IMG/VR virus record: IMGVR_UViG_3300046820_000903
Span: 18,292 to 82,291 of that record
Strand: one strand, 5' to 3'
Source of the DNA: a virus
Length of the DNA: 64,000 nt
In this document: positions 53,369-61,769 of the stretch, in pieces
How positions within the stretch are numbered: the stretch's first letter is position 1
Layout of the letters: every line of letters begins with the position of its first letter
Notes under the pieces: model-generated
What the model saw: only the letters and a program-made list of their open reading frames with translations
What the model was told of the DNA's origin: nothing
Database searches by the model: none
Position numbers and translations under genes: made by a program

Positions 53369-55828
53369 TTAACTCATAATTGGCACAACTTCAATCTCTG
53401 TACCGTAAGCATAGCCGTTGTTTTGAACCCATTGAGTGGCCACACGGTTAGCATCACGTTGATTATTACCCACGCCCGAGAATCTATGCATCTCGTTGCC
53501 ATCATTGTCAATGATCTTCCAGGCTCCTGTAAATGTGCCAGGTACAGCTCGTTGCTGTGCTAGGTCTGTTGTGGATCCTGGCCTTATGTCTGGCTCAATA
53601 TCAGTAACGCCGGGAATAGGTCTTGGTGTTGATGTGGGTAATTGTCCTACACTACCTGCTGGTACAGGAGCACCTGCTGTGGCACGAATTGGTTGTATAG
53701 GTTCAGCAATCTGATCACCCCAACGTCTTACACCAAATTTATTTTTGGCCAAGTACGCAGGCATTCCATGCGGCCCTTGTTCAATATAATCCGTTAAATG
53801 TTCTAATGCACCAGCATCAGTTGTTATGTTTGTTGGGACTTCTGCCAATCTTTTGTTTCTATCCAGATCAAAGATTTCATAACGGTTTTGATCAAACCTA
53901 GGACGGAACGATAGGTTGTTGCGACTTGTTGGCGTAATGCCATTGTCAAATCGCCACTGTCGCCATTCGGTACCTGCCGCTTCTCTGTTTGATCCATTGG
54001 GATCTACACTCTTAAATTGTCCAACAGTCTTGCCAGTGTTTGCATCGTATACTTCCCAGTTGTTTGCGTTGTTGTCATACGGGCGAAGTGCTGTGGCTGT
54101 CATTCTATCAAACACTTCAGGATTTTCAATACCCCACTCTTTTATTGCTGTTGACTTGGCTTCGTCTTCTGTTGATGCTACAACTTCAATGCGTTGATTG
54201 TTGTACTTGACACTCCACCAATACCTGCCACCTTTTTCTCTTTTTACTTTACGTTGTAATTGTGCTTGACGTAAGAAACTGGCCAACGCACTCTTAGGCA
54301 ACTCGCCTGCGCTGTATCTAGCAAAATATTGTAGTGTGTTGGTAGAGTCATCACTGGGAGCAATCATCTTATAAAACTTTTTAACATACTCTTGCTTGTG
54401 TTTGTTTTCATCAAGTGCAATGTCCATGCCTACCACAAATCGTAATAGTGTGGTTTCAAGTTGATCTATGTTGGCATTTAACCAATCGCCACCTGGGCTA
54501 CGGAATTCAATGTAGCCATCTTTTGTATTGATACTGGTGTACTTAGATGTAGCACCTGCATGAATAATCTTACTGGCCGCGGTGTCTAAGTCTTGTTTCA
54601 TGCGGGCCATGACCTGCTGAACTTTGTCAGGTGTTGCCGCAGATTTAATCAAGCTGATAGCACTCTTGGCATACGTGTTGCCAATGCGATCAAACTGTTT
54701 TAGAATGTATTCATCACCAATGAACAATGCCAACTTAACAAAGTCCAACTTTTCACGACTAAAGTTAGGAACACTAACGTTCATGTGTAGGCCTGTTGAT
54801 TCGTTTGTGTAGCAACCTCTGCCCTTGGCCCAGTTAATGACTTTGCGTAAGTCACTGAGCATTTCGTCTACTGGTAGCGGTGGGCTAACAAACTCCAAGC
54901 CGCCTTCACTACTTGGATCATCTGGTTCTAAGCTACCATCTGGTTCAACAACATACTTGCCTGGTTCTCTCTTACCACCGTGGTAGTTGTCGCTGGCGTT
55001 CCATGGTCGACCAATTGCCTGTCCAAATTCTGCCGCAACATCGCTTGGGGAATCGCCGCCATTATTTTGTCCCATCATGTAAGGCCAAGATAACTCACCG
55101 CCTGCATCGTTGTAAATATCATGCATGGTATGCAGGCCTTGTGATTCAAGGAAGTCGCGCTCACCTGGATATTCCCAGCTATCTCGCCAGTTGTCTTCTG
55201 CACGTTGCCAATTTTCGTCTTGTGAAGCAATAGCATCTTTGACCATTTGACCTATCATTTCATCTACTGATTCGTCAGCATCAGCCCAGTGATGGTATGC
55301 TGGTGTTTCTTTAATACGAACACGTTCTTCTTTGTCGGTACTAAAACTATGTGCTCGATTGCCAGCTTCAACAGCCGCATCTATTTCTTCCCCACTAAGC
55401 CCCATATCCTCAAGAGCTTGTCTACGCATTTCATCTCTATCCGCTTCGCCTTCGATGTACGTTGTTACTTCTTCTTCTTCTACATCTGCCCAATCTTCGC
55501 TTTGCTTTTCCATAGCATAGTCATCATACTTGCTTTGCAAGTCATTGATGGCATCTTGTACACTACGACGACTATTTGAAAAGTCCCCGTTAGTGAAAAA
55601 GTTCATAATATCGTCGAAGTCAACTACACTTTCATCAGCATCAAAGTCTGGTTCCCATTCTTGGTCTTCATCGCTGGCAGCGCCTGGAACAATCATTTCG
55701 AATTCCATACCAGCAAGTGCGCCGGGAATTCCTGCAGCCATTTTACGTAGGTTGCTGGGGCTCATGTTGACTTCCATAAGGTCAACATCTTCTATTAAGG
55801 GTTTGTTAAAAACGTCACGAATTTTCAT
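53369..55828 (-). CDS. Giant probable virion protein with amidoligase-like domain
   Basis: 819 residues. The first 30 (MKIRDVFNKPLIEDVDLMEVNM) contain L-I-E|D and L-M-E|V sites like those of a prohead protease. An amidoligase-type (glutamine-synthetase fold) core is suggested by AGMEFEMIVPG (about 39-49), EPDGSLEPD, GLEFVSPPLPVDEML (about 312-326), STGLHMNVSVP and a second YIEFRSPGG. Amidoligases form amide bonds with ATP. The C-terminal 270 residues contain three similar beta-rich modules (WRQWRFDNG, YEIFDLDRNKRLAEV, WKIIDNDGNEMHRF). Leaderless late promoter. Confidence 0.65.
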   Translation of the reverse strand: MKIRDVFNKPLIEDVDLMEVNMSPSNLRKMAAGIPGALAGMEFEMIVPGAASDEDQEWEPDFDADESVVDFDDIMNFFTNGDFSNSRRSVQDAINDLQSKYDDYAMEKQSEDWADVEEEEVTTYIEGEADRDEMRRQALEDMGLSGEEIDAAVEAGNRAHSFSTDKEERVRIKETPAYHHWADADESVDEMIGQMVKDAIASQDENWQRAEDNWRDSWEYPGERDFLESQGLHTMHDIYNDAGGELSWPYMMGQNNGGDSPSDVAAEFGQAIGRPWNASDNYHGGKREPGKYVVEPDGSLEPDDPSSEGGLEFVSPPLPVDEMLSDLRKVINWAKGRGCYTNESTGLHMNVSVPNFSREKLDFVKLALFIGDEYILKQFDRIGNTYAKSAISLIKSAATPDKVQQVMARMKQDLDTAASKIIHAGATSKYTSINTKDGYIEFRSPGGDWLNANIDQLETTLLRFVVGMDIALDENKHKQEYVKKFYKMIAPSDDSTNTLQYFARYSAGELPKSALASFLRQAQLQRKVKREKGGRYWWSVKYNNQRIEVVASTEDEAKSTAIKEWGIENPEVFDRMTATALRPYDNNANNWEVYDANTGKTVGQFKSVDPNGSNREAAGTEWRQWRFDNGITPTSRNNLSFRPRFDQNRYEIFDLDRNKRLAEVPTNITTDAGALEHLTDYIEQGPHGMPAYLAKNKFGVRRWGDQIAEPIQPIRATAGAPVPAGSVGQLPTSTPRPIPGVTDIEPDIRPGSTTDLAQQRAVPGTFTGAWKIIDNDGNEMHRFSGVGNNQRDANRVATQWVQNNGYAYGTEIEVVPIMS

Positions 55829-55835
55829 AGTACTA

Positions 55836-55841
55836 TATTTA
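55836..55841 (-). promoter_or_regulatory. Late-like promoter box TAAATA
   Basis: Minus-strand ACTAAATA, then seven bases, then ATG 55828; no ribosome site. Confidence 0.5.
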
Positions 55842-55880
55842 GTTTGACCTTTACGGTATGCTGTGCTAAACTTGTCCTAT

Positions 55881-55886
55881 TAAATA
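55881..55886 (+). promoter_or_regulatory. Late-like promoter box TAAATA of speD
   Basis: TATTAAATATTGCTTTAA; 15 bases from TAAATA match the site at 47701 exactly. Leader with TTGGAG before ATG 55905. Confidence 0.55.
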
Positions 55887-55904
55887 TTGCTTTAATTTGG
55901 AGAT

Positions 55905-56258
55905 ATGATGCATTGGGGATACCATTTGATGTTGGATTGTAGCGGTTGCAAACGCATTGACAGCCGTGAGAACATTTATAACTTTACCAAAGATATGGTC
56001 AAGCGCATTGACATGACAGCACACGGCGAACCTGTTATTGAGTACTTGTTGGAAGGTGATCCTAAGCAAGGCTATAGCATGATGCAGTTGATTACAACCA
56101 GCAACATCTGCGGCCACTTTATGGAACTTGACGGTACTGCTTATTTTGACGTATTCAGTTGTAAGAAGTTTGATATTGAAACGGCCAAGTCAGTTGTTCA
56201 AGAATACTTTGATCCTGCCAAGATCAGAGTCAACTACATTACTCGTCACGCAGATTGA
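55905..56258 (+). CDS. speD: S-adenosylmethionine decarboxylase proenzyme (prokaryotic type)
   Basis: 117 residues, usual for the class 1 enzyme. GYHLMLDCSGC (5-15), TTSNICGHFMELDGTAYFDVFSCKKFD (about 65-91) with a Ser where the proenzyme self-cleaves and the usual H and FSCK. It makes decarboxylated SAM for spermidine. SpeD is a known auxiliary gene of T4-like cyanophages. Its stop directly abuts the stop of the convergent curlin-discoidin gene. Confidence 0.85.
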   Translation: MMHWGYHLMLDCSGCKRIDSRENIYNFTKDMVKRIDMTAHGEPVIEYLLEGDPKQGYSMMQLITTSNICGHFMELDGTAYFDVFSCKKFDIETAKSVVQEYFDPAKIRVNYITRHAD

Positions 56259-58157
56259 TTACTGTCCTTGGTTTACAGTAATCTTAGTACATCCACCTGC
56301 GGTGGCACAGTTACTTGTAATTGAGTAAAACTGCTGTGTGCTTCCGCGTTGTGTCAAGCTTAGATCCTGCGCTAAACCTGATAATGTAACTCTAGCCATG
56401 TGCCCAGCACTACCTTGTTGAGTAATGTCAACGTTCTTGCTACCGCCGCTTAGGTTAACTTCAGCATAGTGACTTCCGCTATCCTTTTGTTGGATGTTAA
56501 GGGAGTTGTTATTGTTTTGTATGTTAACAAACACTCCTTTGCCACCACCAGTGCTTTGTTGAGTAATGTTAACTGTATTGCTATTGCCAGTGACATTTAA
56601 CTCAGCGTAGTTAACTTGCGTTTGGTTATTACCAGACTGTGCAATAGTAATATCATTGAATGAGCCATTGCCGTTATATTCAGCATAGTTTTGTCGAGTG
56701 CCAAATTGTGTTACAGTTATTTCATTCATGTTACCAATCTGTTCAATGTAAACTTTGCTGTCATTTGTGGTACGTCCTGTGAATGACTGTACCTTGGCTG
56801 TATTTGTAGAATCAGCATTAAAGGCTGAAGCACTACCTCCACAGCATAATGTATTTGCTGCCGCAGTAGTTGGATCAACAACGGTATTGCTAGTTGCAGT
56901 ACTTGTGGTAGTATTATTGGCATCATAGAAATAGGTAATCTCGGCAATTTGTACGCTGTTGCCAGCATTGTTTTTAATAGAAGGAAATATCATAAAATAA
57001 TAAACATAAGCAGTAGAGTTAGTTACTGGTATGTCATTACTAACACTAAATCTATTATTAGACAACGACAAAGACCCTTGCTGAATTAATGTCCATGTTG
57101 ATCCATCATTTGAGCCGTAAAGTTTATAACTTGTTGGGTCTCGTTCTACAGCATCATTAGCCGTAGTTAATTTAAAACTAGTAACAACTCGACCAGCATT
57201 TAATTGAATAGTGACCCCGGCATTTTGTTTGTCAAAGTTTAAGTATTTGGTATAGGGATTATTATCAAACGCATTGTAAGGACCTTCATTACTGGGACTG
57301 TTATTGCTAGTAGGTATCGCTCGAGTAATATACACACCAGAGCTATTATTGTAAATTGCTGTGGGGGCTGGTGGCGGAGGGCCCGGTGGAGTTTGTGGTG
57401 TTCCTGTTCCTGGCCCGGCATTGGTCACACTCATTGTGCTATTATAGCCGCCTGCTGTGCCTGATGTTGTACCACCTGTGGTACTGGGACCACCGCCGTT
57501 TTCGTTGGCAACAAGTCCTGCTGTGCTTTGTCCAGGAGTACCCGAACTGTTGACAATACAGGGATTACTTCCACCCCATGCACCTTGGCAAGCACCCATA
57601 CCTGGGTTTGTTGTCCATCCTTGAGCATTGTATCCGTAAGCAGGGCCAAACTCTGGGTTATACAATAAGTTGCCGCCACCGTTGAGTTGTAAGGTAGGAG
57701 CACGATACCAAGGACCGTAATCACCTGCCCAGTAACTTCCGTCGATGCCATACATTGCAACTGTGGCATAGGCTACGTTGGCACAACTACCACCGCAGTT
57801 GGTTGAACTGACTGTTAGTGTTGTCCAAGGTACGCTAGGATCAGCCCAAGGGTTTCCAGGTGCGCCATTTGGGTTTGGTAGATTTCTATTGTAGCTTGAA
57901 TTTACTGAAGATAATAATGTGCCGCCCGCCGCATAGAATTGTATTCTTACGTTGGCAGTATCTGCTTCGTTTGGTCTACCACCACCATTGTGTGCTAGGG
58001 CACTAAATGTAAATGTTCCGCCTTGTTGCATGGCACTATTGAACACTACGTTTTGACTGATAGTTGTTGTCACATAAGCAGTGGCAATAGAGTTATAGTT
58101 TGTCTGTGCAAACGCAGTTGAACACAATAAAACTAAAGATAATAAAAACTTTTTCAT
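56259..58157 (-). CDS. Curlin-repeat protein with discoidin domain
   Basis: 632 residues. A Sec signal peptide (MKKFLLSLVLLCSTAFAQ), an N-terminal beta domain (about 19-165), a Gly/Pro/Ser linker, a discoidin (F5/8 type C-like) domain (about 270-412; SNEGPYNAFDNNPYTKYLNF, YKLYGSNDGSTWTLI) and curlin-type repeats (about 466-632; KVYIEQIGNMNEITVTQ, ITQQSTG, LNIQQKDSG, VDITQQGS). The last repeats match the other curlin gene. It is probably a CsgG substrate that displays a sugar-binding domain on an amyloid fibre. Last gene of the operon. Confidence 0.8.
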   Translation of the reverse strand: MKKFLLSLVLLCSTAFAQTNYNSIATAYVTTTISQNVVFNSAMQQGGTFTFSALAHNGGGRPNEADTANVRIQFYAAGGTLLSSVNSSYNRNLPNPNGAPGNPWADPSVPWTTLTVSSTNCGGSCANVAYATVAMYGIDGSYWAGDYGPWYRAPTLQLNGGGNLLYNPEFGPAYGYNAQGWTTNPGMGACQGAWGGSNPCIVNSSGTPGQSTAGLVANENGGGPSTTGGTTSGTAGGYNSTMSVTNAGPGTGTPQTPPGPPPPAPTAIYNNSSGVYITRAIPTSNNSPSNEGPYNAFDNNPYTKYLNFDKQNAGVTIQLNAGRVVTSFKLTTANDAVERDPTSYKLYGSNDGSTWTLIQQGSLSLSNNRFSVSNDIPVTNSTAYVYYFMIFPSIKNNAGNSVQIAEITYFYDANNTTTSTATSNTVVDPTTAAANTLCCGGSASAFNADSTNTAKVQSFTGRTTNDSKVYIEQIGNMNEITVTQFGTRQNYAEYNGNGSFNDITIAQSGNNQTQVNYAELNVTGNSNTVNITQQSTGGGKGVFVNIQNNNNSLNIQQKDSGSHYAEVNLSGGSKNVDITQQGSAGHMARVTLSGLAQDLSLTQRGSTQQFYSITSNCATAGGCTKITVNQGQ

Positions 58158-59260
58158 CGACGTAGTACACCATTGTTTTGTTTAATGTAGATAGTATTGC
58201 CACCTCCGCCGCCGGGGCCAATTAGTTCACTGGCACTAGCATCATTATGAACAATTGTAACAAATGTATTGCTACTGTAGCCCTGTGTTTTAACTTCAGA
58301 ATAGTGATCTTCGTTGCTTCTAAAAGCAATACCTTTACCCCTACTTTGAATATCAGCTCCGTCAGGTATTGTCCATGCTACACAAACACTTGTGCTGGCG
58401 TTACAGCCATTTTTGCCCGCTGAAATTGCCAGTGCCAATATACGTGCTTTTTCAATTTCATCTGCTGACTCTTTGACTCGTTGCGCTAAACGTCTGGCGG
58501 CTTCTGCTTCAATTTCAGCATCCATTTCTTCTTTCTTGGTACGACCAGTGTTGTCGCGAATCGCACGTTCAACTTCGTATGGCCTAACAAGAATTAAGTT
58601 GTTGTTGATTTTGCTTTCTAGTGTGTTAATAATAGTTGGCATTGTAGGTCTGCTATCAAAGCTGGTAACGTATGTTGCTTCAAATGCCTTATCTAATACA
58701 ACTGTGCCAGCGGCATTAGATACAGAAATCTGTCCCACCTTACAACGGTTTTCTTCTAGTTCGTACTTCTTTTGTTCGCTTTCGTCTTTGCAACTTGGTA
58801 GTAATACAACTAGGCTTTGCCCTGTTTCGTCGACAGTCATTGAAAAGTCGGTGCCACGAACAGAAATGTTTGCTGTGGGTGTATTAACAGCAACTTGTTG
58901 TGGACTGTTTTTGGCAATTTGGCCTGATGCATAACGTACAGTACCCATTGTTACTTTCATTGCCAATTTACCAGCATCGCTCTTCTTTGGATCAAATACA
59001 AAGTCGTCGATTACTAACTTTGAGTTTTCAGTGATTTTAACTTTAGTATCGTCTCGGAATGTGATGTTGCTTGAACAAGCCTGAGTCAGATAGGTATCCA
59101 TGCTTTCGATACTAGCACCCTTTATGCCTGAGGTTTTTGTTTTGCCACGTTGAACTTCACATTGTGTTCCTTTGTTATCGGACACAACACCAATACTACC
59201 GCTGGCAAAGGCGGTAGTATTTTGTACTAACAAAAGGGCTAATAGTAGCCTCCAATACAT
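58154..59260 (-). CDS. Exported FecR-domain protein with a curlin-like C-terminal strand
   Basis: 368 residues. Signal peptide MYWRLLLALLLVQNTTAFAS. A FecR domain lies at about 65-170 (ITFRDDTKVKITENSKLVIDDF; AMKVTMGTVRYASGQI; VAVNTPTANISVRGTDF). Four Cys suggest disulphides. A charged helix (RTKKEEMDAEIEAEAARRLAQRVKESADEIEKARILAL, about 245-280) is followed by a Gly5 linker and NTIYIKQNNGVLRR, like one curlin strand. It might bind or seed the fibre. In bacteria FecR domains often sense or anchor, here probably without a sigma partner. 4-nt overlap with the next gene. Confidence 0.75.
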   Translation of the reverse strand: MYWRLLLALLLVQNTTAFASGSIGVVSDNKGTQCEVQRGKTKTSGIKGASIESMDTYLTQACSSNITFRDDTKVKITENSKLVIDDFVFDPKKSDAGKLAMKVTMGTVRYASGQIAKNSPQQVAVNTPTANISVRGTDFSMTVDETGQSLVVLLPSCKDESEQKKYELEENRCKVGQISVSNAAGTVVLDKAFEATYVTSFDSRPTMPTIINTLESKINNNLILVRPYEVERAIRDNTGRTKKEEMDAEIEAEAARRLAQRVKESADEIEKARILALAISAGKNGCNASTSVCVAWTIPDGADIQSRGKGIAFRSNEDHYSEVKTQGYSSNTFVTIVHNDASASELIGPGGGGGNTIYIKQNNGVLRR

Positions 59261-59263
59261 CGT

Positions 59264-60079
59264 TTATCTCGCAATGGCTGTGCCAGGATTAACAATTGAG
59301 CTACTACTTGTTCTAACAGTGATTGTATTGTTGCTACCTGTTGCGCGGATATCCACTGTGGTATCGTTAGTACCTTGTTGCTGAGTAGTGATACTGTTGA
59401 AACTACCAGCAATCACTTGCTTCAAGAAGTGACCGTTGGCACCAGCCGCATCCGTTTGTTGAATGTTTAATACGTTGCTGTTGCCAGTAATTTCAATGTC
59501 ACTTGTACCATTTGAACTCTTTAGTTCTTTGGTAATCTGGTTTTGATTGCCTGTGATTGCTGTTGTACTTGTAATGTCGCTACCTACTAACTGTTGAATA
59601 ACCAAGTTATTATCACCTGTGATAGTTTCAGTAACTGTGTTACGAAGGTTTAACGCATTGTTTGCATTGCCAATTGTTAAACTTGTATAGTTGTTGTGAC
59701 CAGTAACAGTACTTGTATAAACGTTGTTGCTACCTTGAATGTTATACTGTGCTGTGTTGGCATTACCAGTTTGTGTTAGTGTTAATGTGTTTGAACCGCC
59801 AGTAATTGTGCCATAGTTTGTAGAACTTGGGGCCGCTGGAGTAACAGTAGTGATACCGCTAGCAGAAACTGCTGTCACGGCTGTTAGTGCTGTACCACCT
59901 ACATTGTTAGTTCCGCCAACTTGTTCAATGGTAACAGTATTACTATTACCAACTTGTTCGATATAGACTTTATTGGGTCCGGTAGCAGATTGTGCCGTAG
60001 CGAACGCACTAACACTTGTAAGTGCTAATGCTACTAAAGTCATTGACAATGCTTTTGTCTTCTTCATCATTTTCAACAT
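59264..60079 (-). CDS. Curlin-type amyloid subunit (CsgA/CsgB-like)
   Basis: 271 residues. Signal peptide (ALSMTLVALALTSVSAFATAQ), then repeats with alternating N-x-x-x-I/V-x-Q and G-x-x-N (NKVYIEQVGNSNTVTIEQVG, NTLTLTQTGNANTAQ, NNLVIQQLVG, NVLNIQQTDAAGANGHFLKQ). This is the curlin repeat rule, with irregular spacers. It would be exported by CsgG and assembled outside the cell. Start at 60079; ATGs at 60070 and 60067 are also possible. Confidence 0.82.
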   Translation of the reverse strand: MLKMMKKTKALSMTLVALALTSVSAFATAQSATGPNKVYIEQVGNSNTVTIEQVGGTNNVGGTALTAVTAVSASGITTVTPAAPSSTNYGTITGGSNTLTLTQTGNANTAQYNIQGSNNVYTSTVTGHNNYTSLTIGNANNALNLRNTVTETITGDNNLVIQQLVGSDITSTTAITGNQNQITKELKSSNGTSDIEITGNSNVLNIQQTDAAGANGHFLKQVIAGSFNSITTQQQGTNDTTVDIRATGSNNTITVRTSSSSIVNPGTAIAR

Positions 60080-60299
60080 AGATAGATTATTTGTTCTCTA
60101 CCTAGCTCCTGGGCAATGCCCGTTAACTTACCCTTTGTTCCTACTAGGGTGTGTGATTTTTCCGTACCACACACTACACAAGCAAGATCTATGCACAAGC
60201 TTTCATAAACAAGTGCTTTTAATAGTTAATTTTTAACTATCGTTTTGGCTTGGACCGTTTGCTTTTTTGTTTTCCTTAGTCCTCACCCTTTCTTTACTT
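60080..60299 (-). promoter_or_regulatory. Structured 220-nt gap between csgG and curlin
   Basis: Nothing coding is visible. On the minus strand there is an 8-bp inverted repeat ATAGTTAA/TTAACTAT (60240-60222), a 7-bp GTGTGTG/CACACAC hairpin (60174-60149) with a 12-nt loop, and a small GGGCA/TGCCC repeat near 60112-60122. An AGGAG lies about 30 nt before the curlin start. Together they suggest a regulated leader or processing site that raises curlin expression relative to the exporter. Confidence 0.45.
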
Positions 60300-61274
60300 T
60301 CACTTAACATCTTTTCCGTCGCTGGACAAGTCCAGCGCGGCGGCGCTGAAGTCTTGGGCGTTAGCCGGGGTTTGTGTCTGAACCAACTCATCTTTCTTCT
60401 CCGCTTTTTCAATTTGCGCTGGCACTGGCAGTGCCTTTGCAACAGGCTTGTCCTCTACGAAAGCCCAGTGCCCTTTACGGGCACCTTCATGAATTGTGTT
60501 TACCACTGCGGCTTGAACAGCAATGTCAATAGCTTTGTTGATACTTTCGTTGATACTGCCGCCAATTTCGCCTTCAAGTGCAGTTGCGTTTGCTCCTAAG
60601 GCTGTACCATCACCCACGAATCGTAGCAGAGTAACTTTATCCATATAACTTAAAACTGTTTTAGTTACTGTTGTTGTTGTTAAGATTTCTCCTGTGTTAA
60701 CACTGACTGTTCGTAGTGTAACTGTAACCGTATCGCTTTGATATTGTGTGCTGGCACCAATGCCAAATATACGCACACCAGATCCACCTGTTAGTGTGTT
60801 ACTGTCATAGCCAACAATGCCGCCTTCAACAATGATACCAGCAAACATCATTGGAGGTAAAGGTTTAGCATCTTTGCCTTGATATTGTTCGCGAGCTTGA
60901 CGAATCATTTGACGCTCTTTAATCAGGTTGTCTAAGCCTACACGTTCTAGTACTGTAAACCAACGTGCATCACCGGCTTCTTGTAAACTCTTGATTAGAT
61001 AGTTTTCACCACCTTGTGTTACTGCTGAACTTAAACTAGCAATGTTTGGCATTGACTTACGTTGTCCAGTCTTATCTGTAAAACCATAGACTGCAACAGG
61101 GATAGGGCCGCCTACTGGTGGTGCTAGTTTGTTTTGTTCTTTCTTTAAGAACTTGCTAGATTCTATAACGGGTTCGTCAAACTGTTTGCCAGTGATTTTC
61201 TCACGTAGTGCTGAACTTGAAGCACAACCTGTTAATAGTGCTACTACGGCCAAGGATAATAATGTCTTTTTCAT
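60300..61274 (-). CDS. csgG: CsgG-type outer-membrane curli secretion lipoprotein
   Basis: 324 residues. Lipobox LTGC with Cys at residue 17. VAVYGFTDKTGQRK (about 60-73), WFTVLERVGLDNLIKERQMIRQ (about 105-126), LPPMMFAGIIVEGGIVGYD and a YQSDTVTVTLRTVSVNTGEIL strand pair match CsgG, which forms a nonameric curlin export pore. The C-terminal 50 residues are an acidic extension beyond the usual end. Located between csgF and the substrate genes as in curli operons. CsgE and CsgC homologues are not seen. Confidence 0.93.
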   Translation of the reverse strand: MKKTLLSLAVVALLTGCASSSALREKITGKQFDEPVIESSKFLKKEQNKLAPPVGGPIPVAVYGFTDKTGQRKSMPNIASLSSAVTQGGENYLIKSLQEAGDARWFTVLERVGLDNLIKERQMIRQAREQYQGKDAKPLPPMMFAGIIVEGGIVGYDSNTLTGGSGVRIFGIGASTQYQSDTVTVTLRTVSVNTGEILTTTTVTKTVLSYMDKVTLLRFVGDGTALGANATALEGEIGGSINESINKAIDIAVQAAVVNTIHEGARKGHWAFVEDKPVAKALPVPAQIEKAEKKDELVQTQTPANAQDFSAAALDLSSDGKDVK

Positions 61275-61284
61275 ACTTTAATCC

Positions 61285-61761
61285 TTAAATCTTAAATGCC
61301 GCGTATGGCATAACTAATTCTGTATAGTTGTTGGGGTTAATCATGTCACTGATTCTAACAACAATATTGTTTCCAACAATTTTCCATGTAATGTTTTGTC
61401 CACCAATGTCAATATCGCCACATGGGCCACCAACACTTAACGGTGTACATGCTGGAGCACCAGTGCTTGAGCCAAATAAGCTGTCACTGATACGTTTTGC
61501 TAGTTCACTGTAGATACGTGTTTCTAGATTAGCTTGGAATCTAGCTTGCGGAGTGTTTGCCGCATCACGCTCAGCCGCTGCCTTGATAGCATCTGCGGCT
61601 TGTCTATTCTTGTCTTTTTGCTGATCTTCTAACTGTTTAATAGTCAAGACGTGACTACTGTAGCCAATACCACTAAAGGCTGGACTACTAAAACTATGTT
61701 GAAGTTCTGCGGCATTTAATGCACCGCAAACCATCATTAATACTAACGTTATCTTTTTCAT
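61285..61761 (-). CDS. csgF: CsgF-type curli assembly factor
   Basis: 158 residues. Signal peptide MKKITLVLMMVCGALNA, then LQHSFSSPAFSGIGYSS, the N-terminal segment that in CsgF inserts in the CsgG pore. The C-terminal DIDIGGQNITWKIVGNNIVVRISD fits the CsgF fold. Its stop is 10 nt before csgG. First gene of the curli transcript, with a late-type promoter and 5' stem-loop. Confidence 0.88.
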   Translation of the reverse strand: MKKITLVLMMVCGALNAAELQHSFSSPAFSGIGYSSHVLTIKQLEDQQKDKNRQAADAIKAAAERDAANTPQARFQANLETRIYSELAKRISDSLFGSSTGAPACTPLSVGGPCGDIDIGGQNITWKIVGNNIVVRISDMINPNNYTELVMPYAAFKI

Positions 61762-61769
61762 AGGCTAAA

